Origin: Codonopsis lanceolata
Lineage: Eukaryota; Streptophyta; Magnoliopsida; Asterales; Campanulaceae
Assembly (NCBI GenBank): GCA_013146195.2
Contig: CM028382.1
Span: 55,378,526-55,442,525 of the forward strand
Direction: 5' to 3'
DNA length: 64,000 bases
The first letter of the stretch is position 1. Every line of letters begins with the position of its first letter. Under the pieces are notes generated by a model. That model was not told the origin of the DNA and did no database searches. It was given only the letters and a program-made list of their open reading frames with translations. The translations under genes were made by a program, and so were the position numbers. Below, piece by piece: positions 47,908-60,702 of the stretch.

Positions 47908-50238
47908 ATTGCTAAAACTATGCTCGCAGAAGCAAAGTTGCCCAAACACTTCTGGGCAGAAGCTGTCAACACTGCCTGTTTCACTCAGAACAGATCTTTG
48001 ATCAACAAATTTCACGATAAAACACCCTATGAACTTTGGAGAGGTAAAGCCCCAAACATTGGATTTTTTAAAATTTTCGGCTGCAAATGTTTCGTAGTCT
48101 ACAATGGTAATGACTACAGAGGCAAATTTGATCACAAAGCCGATGAAGGTGTATTTCTGGATATGCCTTACACTCCAAGACTTACAGGGTCTTCAACAAA
48201 CGATCTTTAAAAATAGTTGAATCTGTTCATGTTTCCTTTGATGAACTTGATTTATTAGAGCCACACGTGGCTCCAAATGTTGCTGATGATTTTGTTAATG
48301 TTGAGACAAGTACCTCCCAACCAACTCCTTCTCATATACCTAATCCATCACCAACAACTCAATCAAATATCCCTGACAATCATCTCTTATCAAATGGGTC
48401 ACCAGAAGACTTCAACTCTGCTTAAGAAAACTCAAACCCAGAACCCTTTGTTTCTGAGCCTGAAAATCCTTTTCTTCAACTCACCTTTGAATCAAATTCT
48501 GAACAAGATACTCATCAAGACACAGCTAATCTTCCTTCTAGTCCTCCTTCTGAACCTTGTCATGAAGAAACAACAGAAAATCATCACATTCCTGCTGTTA
48601 CAAGAACATGTAAAGACCATCCAATCTCTCAAATCATTGGTGACATTCATGTTGGGGTACGGACCAGAAGATCTTCCAAAAATGAATGCATGTTACGTCT
48701 TTGCATTCGTTTGAAAGATGAGCCAAAGAAGATTGATGAAGCTCTTCAAGATCCAAGTTGGTTGGAAGCCATGCAAGAAGAACTTCAACAATTTGAACGA
48801 TGTCAAGTATGGAAGCTGGTCCCAAGACCTGCTAACCATACAGTCATTGGCATAAAATGGGTGTTCAGAAACAAGAAGGATGAGGATGGAAACATCATTA
48901 GAAACAAAGCAAGACTTGTTGCTCAAGGATATCGCCAAGAAGAAGGAATTGACTACGATGAAACGTTTGCTCTAGTAGGCAAGATTGGAAGCTATCAGAA
49001 TCTTCTTAGCCTATGCTACATACAAGGACTTTGTGATATACCAAATGGACGTCAAGAGCGCATTTCTAAATGGTGATCTTCAAGAAACAGTTTATGTTGC
49101 TCAACCACCAGGCTTTGTGGAAAAAGGAAAAGAAACTCATGTCTACAAGCTTAAGAAGGCCCTCTATGGTCTTAAGCAAGCTCCTCTGGCCTAGTATGAA
49201 ACTCTATTCAAATTCTTGGTAGAACAAGGATTTGTTCGAGGGAAGATCGACACCACTCTCTTTATTCTTAAGCACAAAGGACACTCTCTGCTAGTGCAAA
49301 TTTATGTTGATGATATTATCTTCGGATCTACAAATGAGAAGGCGTGGCGATTCGAAACACTCATGAGTGGAAAATTCCAAATTAGCATGATGGGAGAACT
49401 CACATTCTTCTTGGGTCTTCAAATTCAACAATCTAACAGAGTAATATTTATCAGCCAATCCAAGTATGCTAAAGATCTTGTCAAAAAGTTTGGATTGGAA
49501 ACAGCAAACACCTTCAACACACCAATGGCTGCTAAATGTAAACTTACAAAAGACTTACAAGGAAAGAAAGTTGATATCACCCACTATAGGGGGATAATCG
49601 GATCTACGCTATATCTCACCGCCGCCGGACGACATAGTGTATCTTTGTTGGGGTATGTGCTAGATTTCAAGCGGACCCTCGTGAGTCACATCTTCTTGCG
49701 ACCAAAGAATCATTAAGTATGTATCGAGATACCACCAACTTAGGTATACGGTATCCAAGGAATCTTCTTTCAACTTAGTAGGCTACTCGGATGCGACTAT
49801 CTTTGGTTGTCAAGTTGACAGAAAAAGCACTAGTGGAACTTGTCAATTTCTAGGAGGCAGACTTGTCTCTTGGGCTAGCAAGAAACAAGCATCGGTTTCC
49901 AATTCCACCAGGCGAGTACATAGGCTTGGTAGGCTGGCTGTCAGCTGCTTGGATCAAACAACGGCGGTTGGTGGATTATGACATCAAAGTAGAGGCGCTT
50001 GATCATGTGTGATAACACCTCGGCAATCTCGATCACATACAATCAAGTGATGCATTCCAAGACAAAGCATATCGACGTTCGATATCACTTTCTAAGGGAC
50101 AATGTAGAGAAGAGGAACATTAGCATGAAGTACATTTCCACTGAACATCAACTGGCAGATATCTTCATCAAAGCTCTAGAAGCAGACAAGTTTGCTTATC
50201 TCAGGGGAGAGCTTGGTATGCTTGACCCAACCGCTTAA
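47908..50238 (+). pseudogene. Copia pol remnant (integrase C-terminal part, RT, RNase H)
   Basis: Starts at TMLAEAKLPKHFWAEAVNTA in the integrase, with PYELWRGKAPNI and FGCKCFV. RT follows from about 48720 (WLEAMQEELQQFE, KWVFRNKKDEDGN, KARLVAQGY, DVKSAFLNGDL, ALYGLKQAP) with catalytic YVDDIIFGS at about 49303-49329. RNase H ends at about 50238 (HIDVRYHFLRD, HQLADIFIKAL). Several stops and frameshifts (for example near 48210, 48985 and 49192) break it. It cannot be active. Confidence 0.9.
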
Positions 50239-53200
50239 ATTCAGTCTTGTTTAAAATTATTATTATTATTTTCATTATAATATTTTGAGCAGACTTAATA
50301 ATTACTCTTAAGTAGACTTGATATTATATTTAAGCAGACTTATTACTTTTAAAGAGAAAAGTCAAGAATTCTGATCATTTGGGAGGCAAAGGTAAGTTTT
50401 CTAAACTCCTAGTTATAGAAGGTCAATTTTGAAAATTGTAAGGGACTGATTTTAAATTTGGTTGAGATATTATTCAAAAAGTCACTTTTTCTCTCTCCTG
50501 AAGCTGTCATTCATTAAGTCTTTTCAACAAAAGGCGTCGACTTAATGACCTTTCACAGTCTCTATGAATATTGCCGTCCTTTCATTTATAAACCCTCAAC
50601 CGCCAAAAATTCATTTCACAAAAGCTGTCTCTTACTATTCTCTCTCTAAAACTTCCTTCTCTCTAAAATTTCTTTCTTCTTCGCCTTTGTTTGTTAGCTA
50701 ATTAGCGAGAATCACTCCCCATTTTCTTCTTCTACTTACGAATCTCTTGAAATGGTAAGAAAATTCTAACCCTAACTCGGTAACTACGATTGTAAGCATA
50801 AATCTACATACTTTCACCTGTAAATTCGCCATTGTTGACTGTTCATATAGCTTCTTGCTCCACATCTCTTTGAACTCTAAAATTTTACTGTTCATTACTG
50901 GTAGTATCTACATATTCATGCTCATATACTGTCAATTTCAGTATTCTGGGTAATAGTTAGCCCTTATAAAACATCTCTTCAGTTATCTAGAAAATTTCTA
51001 GGGCTTAATGATATTATTTGTGCATATTTCGAGTTTTGGAGATTTTGCCCTAATTTCTTTACTTGACATCTGTTAGGCTGGAACTTCTTACGCATCGCCA
51101 TTCCGAGCAGACTCAAGCTCGAGACTCTAACATTCCCATTTGCCCCCTATGTATCATCAGGGGATGTGCATTGTGAACGTTAGATGCGTATGCATTGGAG
51201 TCAAAATCGTAGATGACTTGAACCAGTCCGGCATTCTGCCTCTATTCATGTTGGAGGATGTAGATTACAACTACCTTCTAGTGGAAGAATTCTTCCAGAA
51301 GGTGATAATCAACGACTCAAGGTCCTCCATCACAGCTGTCGTCAGGACCGTCTCTATTACTATCACTGCTTCCAGAATTGCCAAGATTATTGGAGTGGAA
51401 TTCGATGGCCCCTCTTCACTAGCGATCTTTGAAAAGGCCTGCACGGTCTTACATGCGTGGGGAGAACACTCCAAGGGAGGTTGCATCTAAGATGAAGAGG
51501 ACTCTTATTTGAAGATGGCGTCTACTTCCTCGGCCATCTCTTCGACAAAAGTATGATTTTCAAGAATGGTACTCATGACGTGATGACTTGAGCAATTTGG
51601 AATACACCTGCTGTCATCCTCAACATACGACTCAAGCGGGCACGAGATCTTATTTGAGTTGCTATGTGATCTTTGTCAAGAAATCTCTCAGCGGCGACCA
51701 TTTGTTCGTCTTCTCAACACTCTTCTTCGGTCAAACACGCAGTTCCACACACGCATGATGGCCTTTGAGAAGAAGAAGATTCAGAAGTCCATCCAATTCA
51801 CCAGCACCTTCATCATCAACTACCAAAAGCTGAAAAATGAGAAGCGAGCTCGGCAAGGTCTCCTCCTGCGCTCATCGTCCACGCCATGAACCCCCTCCAC
51901 TTAAAATTATCAAGATCAATCCGAAACTTCACGGTGGATGCTTTCATGGCCAAGCGGTGAGCAAGCTCTCAGGAAGGCTGCTGGAAGGCTGCTCTAGCAA
52001 AACGATCGACCACTGCTCCATCAAAAGAAGAAGGACTTCTTACGTTGAGGAGCCGGTCCCCAAAAAGAAGGAAAGGCTGCTTCTTCAAGTCTCTTTGCCA
52101 ATCTGCGGCCCCCAAGCTAAAAGAAAGAAGAAGACTTCTGCTCCATCTGCTCCCTCTCCCATGTCGGTTGAGGCTGAACAGAACCACTGCTCTCTCACGC
52201 TCTCGTGGCGTAAGTCAAAATGCTGCTTGAACCTTCTAAACCCTTCATTCCTTTCATTCCCCCTTCATCTCCTATCTCTTCTTCCTCTCATTCTCTCACT
52301 TCTTCAACGACCCATCTTTGGCTGTTGGGGAGGCTTCTTTGCTACCCCTCCTTCTTCTCTACTACTTCCTCTTGAGCCTTCTTTGTTGTTGAGGAGGAGC
52401 CCACTCTCTGTCCCAAAAAGAAGAAGCATGAGGCTTCGCAAGAAGTACGTGGTTCCTACCCATCTTCTCCACCCTCTCCTCCTATAGACACTATACCTTC
52501 ACCATCTTTCTTCTCGGAACCTATTACCTCCATTCCTCCAGAATCCTCCTAGCCATCATACCTACTTACACAAACTCTTCTCCCTACTACCTCCTCTTAT
52601 TCCTTCTCTATGCGAGAACACTTCTCTCCTCTTGCCCCTCATATCTCTACTCTTCTATACCAAACGACCTTCCTTCCTGAAATTTTTCCTCCAATTACTC
52701 AATATATTACTCCTATTTCCATCTCCTTTGATCTTTACCAAATCCTCTTTCCCTCTATCTCTTCTGCCACTCATTCCTTTCTCTTCAACCTCTCTTCTAT
52801 TTCTGATCTCTTCTACCCTTCTAACTCCCTCTAACTTCATTCTTTTCCACGACTATCCTTTTCCCCCTTACCTTTTAGAAGCCTCTTCTTCCTCTTACGC
52901 TTCTTCTCTCATGTCGATAGCTTCGGCCGCGACATTGAAATGATTCCAAACCCTCTTCTCCTCGCCACCTTGACCTCTGTTTGCTAACCACCTGCTTCAT
53001 CTTCCTCGTCTCCACAACTATGCTCCTAACCCTTCTGAGACCCATATCTCAGTCAATCTCAACCCTTCTTCTCTTCCATCAAACACTGCTGATCCTGCCC
53101 TTCTTGATCTTCTCCGAGCCAACAATGCCCAGCTAGCTCAGCTCAACAGCATCGTCTCCTCCATGGCGCAGCGAATCGAGGTGCTTAGCTATGGCCTCAA

Positions 53201-54017
53201 TGCTACTCATGCCACCATCTTCGACATTGGCAAAATTGTTGATCAGCGGTGAGCGACACTTGCTTTCGGGCCTTCACTACTCACGGGTTCTGGTTCAAGA
53301 TCAGCAGTACGCTCGATCGGCATCTTTGCACTCTCGGCGGTCGGCATTAGTGCTCTCTTCGATGAGCTCAAGGCCGAATAGCACGAGCAATCATCAGTAG
53401 GCGAGTTCTTGATTTCAGCGACCTTCGCCTTGTCGAGCAAGCGGATGCGAGGCTGCTGGCTGGCAGGCAGGCGTCGGGTTCTTTGCCATCGAGGGAGGAG
53501 AGCTACGCATTTTGAATCAAGCTCGATTGAAAAACGAAACAGACTCAGAAACGCCTTAATAGCGAGAATCGGGATGGGTTGGAGATTACTTAAACGTCGG
53601 CGCTTTCGGCCAATCATTACGAATATGTTGGTATTTTGTTACGCATCTTTTTTAAACTCTGGCTATTTGTTTTGCAAAAACCTGGCTTAAAGCTTGTTTA
53701 ATCAGAATGACTTACATTTCTTTCTAAGTTTAAATTGCTTTATCTTGCTATGATCGCTCTAGCTTAAACTTCGTGTTTAAATCTTTATATTCTGCATGTG
53801 TGCTTATCTCAAGATTTAAACTCTGCTCTACTTAGTACTTTATATTAATGCTTTTATCTTGTAAGTACTTAGTCTAGCTATCTCTCTACTAAGACTTCTG
53901 CTCCGAGAGGCATGTATGCTCTTCTTAATAAAATTCTTTAAGACATGTTATTATCTCTTTGCATGATTCAAAGTCGCTAGTAGGCGAGATGATGACATCA
54001 ACCAAATAGGAGGAGAT
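50239..54017 (+). mobile_element. Long 3' region of the Sirevirus-like element, with a possible env-like ORF
   Basis: 3.8 kb between RNase H and the 3' LTR, far longer than in ordinary copia elements but expected for Sireviruses, which can carry an env-like ORF here. The best frame is 51140-51490, 116 codons (EEFFQKVIINDSRSSITAVV, GVEFDGPSSLAIF), followed by fragments with Pro/Ser/Lys-rich sequence (51837-52490) and a Ser/Leu-rich stretch. A polypurine tract AATAGGAGGAGAT touches the 3' LTR at 54018. The env-like label rests on position only. Confidence 0.6.
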
Positions 54018-55214
54018 TGTTGATTCCCAATTCTAGATTTGGTTGAGTCATCTTCGATTCTATTATGCGATGGCTAAAAGGTGCAGCGTCCGATTAGTGT
54101 GTCAAGCGTCTTAGAATCAAAGTTGTTTTGAACTATTTAGTGTTAGTTTAGGTGCGGTTTTGCAAGCTTCTTCAGCAGCCTTGGAAGAACAGTAGACCTT
54201 GAAGTCTGCTCCAAGAGCGAAAAATCAAGTATAGCCAAATCATGAGATTATGACACGTATACACCTATCCAGATATTTTCGAAAATATCTAGTCATCATG
54301 TCTTCATTGGATTTCACTTTCAAGAAGTCAACGTACATCTTGCGACAAGCTGTCGGTGTCTCTGAAACTCGAAGTGCGAAGACATTACCCTTTTGGGTAA
54401 GAAGATTTTCAAGGCTGAGCACGCAATCGAAACCTTACTCATTTGGGAATGTCTTCTCGCACACCTTGCATCTCGATGATGTGGCTCTTACATCTCCCAG
54501 CGCCGAATTGCATTCAATGCAATAGAGCGTTGGACCGCCCCTACGCCTCAGTCCAATGGTCCAAAATGATCTCTCTGGTATTTATTCAAGTTTTGAAGAT
54601 CTGAAGACATAACTCTTGCGCATTAAACTCTCAAGCTTCATCCTCAACATTCAAGCATTCAAGAGATCAAAGGACAAAGACTAACACTTCACCAAACTCT
54701 TTGAAGCTGCAGATCTGCCCGTCTTAAATTTGTTTCAACTTCATTTAGTTTGTTTTTAAACTGTTCTTTACCTTAGCACGTGAGAGAACAATTAATCATT
54801 GATTGTTTCTCTCACCTTTATACACTTGGTTAAAAACTCATTTTGTACACGATCCATTAGAGATCTAACTCATAAACCTAGTGGATAAACAAGTGCGCTT
54901 TTAAAATCCAAAGCTAACCACTTTGGTAGTGGATGTAGTACTATTCACAGTACGAACCACTTCATATCACTGTGTTCTGTTTGAACTGTTCTTATCTTTT
55001 TCATTAACTGCTTGAGCTTAACTGTTTCAGAATCTGTACTACCTTCACTGAACTGTTGATAGTTCAGATTCTCTTTTGTTTCTGTTGCCTTAACTTTTCT
55101 AATTAAATCTTTCAAGAAAACTTTAAGAAGTGTTTACGAAAAAGTTTTTATCAACCTAACTAGGCTATTCAACCCCCCCTTCTAGCCTAGATTGAGCCTA
55201 TTTTGGGACCAACA
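54018..55214 (+). mobile_element. 3' LTR of the Sirevirus-like copia element
   Basis: 1,197 bp, TGTTGATTCCC ... GGGACCAACA, clearly homologous to the 5' LTR at 46698-47907. It follows a polypurine tract. Bases outside the two LTRs (ATGGC on the left, GACTT on the right) do not match, so no target-site duplication remains. Confidence 0.9.
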
Positions 55215-55937
55215 GACTTCCTCTAGTGATTGAGTCGTATCCAATTGTTTTTTCCTCTTGCATTGTCTCCGAAAATAACAGTGGGTCCTTTGGCTTCAGC
55301 TATATCTGTAAGAAAACTTCTATTTCCTGTCATGTGTCTTGGCGACCCTTGTCAGTACCGAGATGTCTTTGTTTTCTGATTCTATAGCCATGAAGCAATC
55401 CTCATTGAAGCGATCGTATGCTTGTCTCAAGGTTTCCTTTGGATCCTTTTTGAAGGAATCAAACTGCTGGATGTATGTGTACTTTTTGTTATCCCTTGTG
55501 TCTTGGTCTCCTTCCAAGTATTCCACAAGAGCTTCCCACATCTCTTTTGCAGTTGTACATCGAATAACTTGCTGGTATGTGCTTGTGTCTAGAGAGTTGG
55601 TGATTATATTAATTGCTTTACTGTCAAGCTCAACTAGTTTTCTGTCGTCCTCTGTCCATTCTGATTCTTCTTTGGGGACTTCTGCAGGATTCCCAGCGAT
55701 GGAGGCTAGAAGGTTGGCCTTCATTGGTACATGTTACCTTGCAGTAACGCATTTCCATAACCTGTTGTCAATGGAGTTCATAAATCGCATTACTTTATCC
55801 TTCCATACATCAAAATGACCTTCATCCAATATTAGGACGTGGTTAGCATTAGATGTAGGCAGCATGTAGTGTGTTTGTGCCATTTGATCGTATCTCTCAA
55901 GAGTTTAATCTCGGAAAAACTTGTTTTCAAAGAGTAA
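55215..55937 (-). pseudogene. gag/protease remnant of a second Sirevirus-like copia element
   Basis: Minus strand. Codons 55724-55320 give a copia-type gag (UBN2-like) with SKAINIITNSLDTSTYQQ, CTTAKEMWEALVEYLEG and SFKKDPKETL. Left of this, in another frame, HMTGNRSFLTDIAEAKGP and VIFGDNARGKTIGY are protease-proximal sequence, so the zinc knuckle and the protease active site are missing between the two parts. The remnant stops at the LTR of the plus-strand copia element (55214). Confidence 0.82.
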
Positions 55938-55950
55938 GGCTCTGATACCA
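55938..55950 (-). other. Primer binding site, initiator-Met tRNA type
   Basis: Minus strand reads TGGTATCAGAGCC, the usual plant copia PBS complementary to tRNA-iMet. It lies three bases inside the LTR end (55953). Confidence 0.9.
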
Positions 55951-55952
55951 AT

Positions 55953-57120
55953 TGTGGGTCCCAACGGGCACAATAATAAGCTAGAAAGGGGGGGGGGTTG
56001 AATAACTTATTATACACTTAAAAACTTTTAAGTAAGTTATTTGAAAGATACTTACAATCTATTGAAAAGATTGAAGTAGCGGAAGACTTTCAAAGTAGTT
56101 GTTTCAAGTCTGCCGATAAGGACTACCGGTAGACCTTTAACAAGTTACTTAAGTTCTGCTATATAAAGTCTAAAGATAATTAAAGTAATAAACAGTTCAA
56201 ACAGTAAGGAAATAACACAAGTAATTTGGGATGGTTCACACTATAAAGAGTGCTACGTCCACCACCAAGGCAGTCAACCTTGGATTTAAATAGTGCACTA
56301 TGTTTTCCACTAGATCTATTACAAGGAATTTTCCTAATGGATCGTGTACAAAATATTGACTTGTGTTTGGGGTCTAGGGAATTAAATATCTGTATAAACA
56401 AGATATTTAATTCGTGCAGAAGTATAGTTAATGAATGAATAACAACAAGAAGTAGAGAAATAAATGTTGATGCACGACTTCTTGTTGTTGACGAGGACTT
56501 CTAGATCTGTTGAGGATTTCTTGAATGCACTGAGTTGTAAGACTTGGAGTTATGGAGTTTCAGAGCAATTCTTCAAGTGTTCGATTCTTGATTCGCAGTT
56601 TCTTCAGTCTTTAATGGCAGCATTTATAGCAGGTGCAATCTTGAGAGCCGTTGGAGAAGACGAAGACTTTAACAGCTCTATTATGAATGCATTAAATGCA
56701 TGGGGCTGTCAGTCAAGAAATTCGTCTTCACAGATATCTAGAGCAGGGAATGATTTCTGAGATCTTCTAAAAGTGGGGCAATCTGGGTGTCAGATATGAG
56801 AGTTGTTACGCGGTAGGTGACGATGCGCTTTCCCCGCTATCATTGTTCGGTTTGCGAAAAGTCTTCCGCTTCCGGAAAGGCGCTTTCGGCGGGCTTGATG
56901 TGTCAGGGAATGTCTCAGTTTAAATTCAAACAGTGATGAGATAAATTTAAACTGATCCATTTAATCATTGATGGATAGGACACGTCATGATAGACCAGAT
57001 GGACACAAGGTCTGCCGTTTGTAAGCTTTGAGCAGGTCTTCCGGTAAAGCTTGTGAAGAGGTCTTCCGCTGAACCTGTATAGTCCTATTAAAAACTATAC
57101 TTGGCAAAGTTCTATACACA
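55953..57120 (-). mobile_element. 5' LTR of the second copia element
   Basis: Minus-strand LTR ending GGGACCCACA at 55953, preceded by a C-tract with TTCTAGC (TTCAACCCCCCCCCC) like the end of the other copia LTR, so the two are related. The other edge is less sure; TGTGTATAGAAC (minus) at 57120 gives a length near 1.17 kb, close to the 1.2 kb of its relative. Confidence 0.65.
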
Positions 57121-58082
57121 GTTGTCACGCTAATCGATACGCAGCCCGATTGGCCACTGAAGTATAAAACTAGGGTAATGAACTGAACATATATAAATCT
57201 AACATAAGAATCAATAATAAGGTTAATCCAATATGTTAGGGTTCAATTAGGACTAAGTAGGATGGATTAGGGAGGGTTTAAGGAGGATTCATTAAGGGTA
57301 AAATGGCCAATATATCCAAAATCAGAAAACAACCCGAAGTTGTCATAGGGACAAGGCAGTCGCTTGGTCTTTTGACTAGACTAGTGCCTTGCCTGGAAAG
57401 GAGAAAATGGCTTGAAATCAACTCCAAAGGGTCCCCAACTCAACCCCAATCAATATAGGATGATTCCTCACTCAAAACACATCCAAAACACACGTGAACA
57501 ACGTCCGAAAACAACCTAGAATGAAATCGAAACAAAGTACCATAACTAACAATCGAAGTAATGAATGAAACAATGATTCGACGGGCAAGAACATGTGATT
57601 CTAACCAAGTCAAGGGACTCAAGAATAGGATTGATAACTTCCATGAAGTTTAACAATGATTACAAGTATCTAAACTCCAAAAGACAAGTTGTTAACACAA
57701 CTCGAACTCAAACAAACAAATGAAGATGGAAGCTATGCAACGATCGTCCTAAACACATAATCATTTCAAGAACACTTATAACATGTACTAGATTGTGTTT
57801 AAACAAATGAATACCAATCAAGCAAAGATCTAGGGTATAACCGAGGTCACGAGAGAGAACTATGTAAATGAACTATCAACCGAATTGCATTTCGACTAAC
57901 GTCGAGTTACGACTTGAAACCATGACAAGTATATGAGTATAACCACATACTAATAGGGTATTGGCCTCTAGATAGCCTAACCACACATATCTAGGTTCTC
58001 ACAACAAGCCTAAAAAGAATTTCTACGACCATTCGGCACACAGAACAAAGAAGTCAAACATATGAAGGTTCGGGGTCCTACA
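57121..58082. other. Unassigned, probably retroelement-derived
   Basis: No gene. The minus strand starts TGTAGGACCCCGAACC at about 58082, which looks like the beginning of an LTR. A partner was not found. Inner sequence is A-rich with no protein similarity. Confidence 0.35.
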
Positions 58083-58936
58083 TTTACCACCTTTTGATTT
58101 TGTGACTTTTGTTTCATAACTTCAAACAAGACTTGTATATTTTTTGCATTATAAAAGCGTTGTGCAGGTCAAAGTGATACATCGCTTAGAAGTGGTGCCA
58201 CTTAAACTTGTACAATTAGGTCACTTCTTGCACTCAACATCGTTTAGGCATTATGAAAAAACACGGGATTGCCATGGACACATTTCCTTAACAATATATA
58301 CAAATTCCTTGGAATGTAAACTTCAGAATTTTCCTTGACATTTGGTCCCTCGGTAACGTTGCTGGTGAAGGTGGGTTGGAATGTGAGTGGATGTGGGCGA
58401 AATGGCTGGCAAATGGGTTGGAATGGAGCGGGCATGCTTGATCCATGAAGGAGACACGCGGGCCGCTGGGGCTAGAGGATGGAACGTGCAGGATGACACG
58501 CGGTAGCTCTGGATGGCGACAACGCAAAAGGGCAGCAGGTTTCTGGATTGGTGTCGGTGCCCCTAAGCATTTAGAAATTACTCTGGTACCCCTACCTTCT
58601 ACAGAAAGGCTGCCAAAGGTCCTTCCCCTTCCAGGTCTATCAGTTTAGTCCTCTGTTAGCCCAGTTACTCCTCCGTTAGCCTCTGATAGCTCTTCCTTGC
58701 CTTGGACTCTTAACGGACTTTAAGGGACTTTAACCGAATGACGTGCGACCCAACTTTAAAGCCTAGAATTGTCTCGAACTTCGTGCTAAACACCATATAA
58801 ATGCTAGATTATGCATGGAAACCTACATTAAGCACAAATACACAAATAATAATATTTTTAAAGCATAATTAACTCAAAAATATCACAAAATGGAAGGAAA
58901 TTCCCGGGAAAATTTGTGGAAATATTGGGCTCATCA
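58083..58936 (-). mobile_element. 3' LTR (partial) of a non-autonomous gypsy-like element
   Basis: On the minus strand the LTR begins TGATGAGCCCAATATTTCC at 58936, directly after a PPT-like TTAAGTTTATGGGTG. It has AACGGAG/TTAACGG motifs of the sort seen in the LTR-like regions at 0.75 and 35.2 kb. The other end could not be fixed, so 58083 is approximate. Confidence 0.5.
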
Positions 58937-60702
58937 CACCCATAAACTTAAGCTTTGATTGTCCCGAGCAAAGAGGATGAGTTATGAAAAAGCTCGAGAA
59001 CAATATGAAATGAAAACGGCATTCAATTAAGATCCCAAGCATTACCATTTAAGTGATCAACCCAAGATTATAAACATGTATAATTGAGGTATGAATTGAT
59101 TCATATGCTAGCAAACAATCCTCAAACAATCATTAAACCCATAAAACATAATTTTACCCAAAAGTAGCAATGCTCTAGCTTAGATTGAACGCCAACCGAG
59201 ATACCAAATGCAAGTCAAACCGAAAGAGTCATCAACAAATATTTTTATCGCAAGGTAAGACAAGAACACATGACATGACAATATCAATAGGACTTTCCAA
59301 GCTTGTAATGTTCGGCCAAGGTTTGGGCTACAAATGAAGGATAAGATAGCAAGTCAAGAGAGCAATGAAGTTAAAGTTTTCACATAATGACTAGCTTCAT
59401 GAAAGCAAACTCTTCAATTTACCACAAACACACTTCAACAACCCCCTAAACTTCAAACTTTGGGTTGAAAAAGTGTCTCTACTACCACAACAAATTAAGC
59501 TCCACCCTTATATCTCCTTGAGAAAATTAAGAACAATGACATTTTTTTCTTTTGTTGCCACCATGTTTTTTTCTTTTCTTTTCTTTTGATTTATTATTTT
59601 CATTGCTTTCCAAGGGGGTTATTTTCTTTTCTTTACTTTTTTTTTTCAACCACCATTCAACAATTATTCCAACACCAACATCACAACAATAATCACAAAA
59701 CCTTCCTGAAGCATACACTTCCTAACAAGAATACAAACTTAAAATACTTCCTTCAAAATCAAGCTCCCTTGAAGGGCGATAGCAAAAGTGTATAGGTTCA
59801 CGGGATAAGATGATGCGGGTATAAAAAATGAAGTCAAATGGGGGTCATTGCACACGACATTCTTTAAATGAGCTCAACGGGGACACTAGGGATTAATATG
59901 AAAAATATGGGTAGGATAGAGAAAGGCACAAACGGTCCAAAGATGACCTATATCATGCTTTTGTCATACACACATGCCCAAGCCAAGATTTTAATCATCA
60001 AAACATAACTCTCAGCATTTAGACTCACAATATGGCACTCTTAGACATGCACAACCATCACTAGAGCAAAGCATAAAAAATATTTCAATCAACAACTTGG
60101 GCATTATCTATCATGAATGAGGTGGTGTTATCACATGAATCACAAACATATCCTCAACTATACATATAGTAATCTCAAAATTGACTCCAAGAAAATAATG
60201 CAAGCACAACTCAAAGAGCGCCAAGATGGAGAGGCGAGTAATCAAAGCATAAAGAATTTGGGGGCATATAAATCACAAGATTTTCACAATTTTCAAATTT
60301 TTTCCAACCAAACCATACCCCCTAAACATAAAGTAAAAGGAGAAGGGAAGGAAAGAAGTCCAGGCTGAAAAGAATCCACTCCATTAATCTCCACAAGCAA
60401 CAACCTACTATGAAGTGCTAAACCCCTGCAACAAATCAAGCTCAAAAGAAAAAAGTAGGAACACACTTATGTAATAAAAAAGAAAAGAAAATCTTTTTGT
60501 GTGGGGACACTATGTACACCTCCCTACAAACCCACAAACTCGGGAGGGCTTCAAAAAGCGACTCAATAAACAAAACATATAAATACAAAACAAGTAAACT
60601 AGCTAAAAAAATATGCTCAAAATACAATCAGCTTCGCTTGGTATCAATATTAGCAAATAAGAGCATATATTAAATCATTCCCCGGCAACGACGCCAAAAA
60701 CT
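58937..60702 (-). mobile_element. Internal region of a non-autonomous LTR element
   Basis: Only 1.77 kb between the PPT/3' LTR start and the 5' LTR end. No gag or pol protein was recognised on either strand; the region is A/C-rich with T-rich tracts. It fits a large retrotransposon derivative or a deleted Athila-like element. Confidence 0.5.
60679..60696 (-). other. Primer binding site, tRNA-Asp type
   Basis: Minus strand reads TGGCGTCGTTGCCGGGGA. One mismatch separates it from the TGGCGCCGTTGCCGGGGA site used by Athila-type elements, complementary to the 3' end of tRNA-Asp. Confidence 0.85.

Noticed and set aside
52600..52950. Leu/Ser-rich open frames in the copia 3' region
   Set aside because: CT-rich low-complexity DNA, no domain recognised, and the frames overlap one another.
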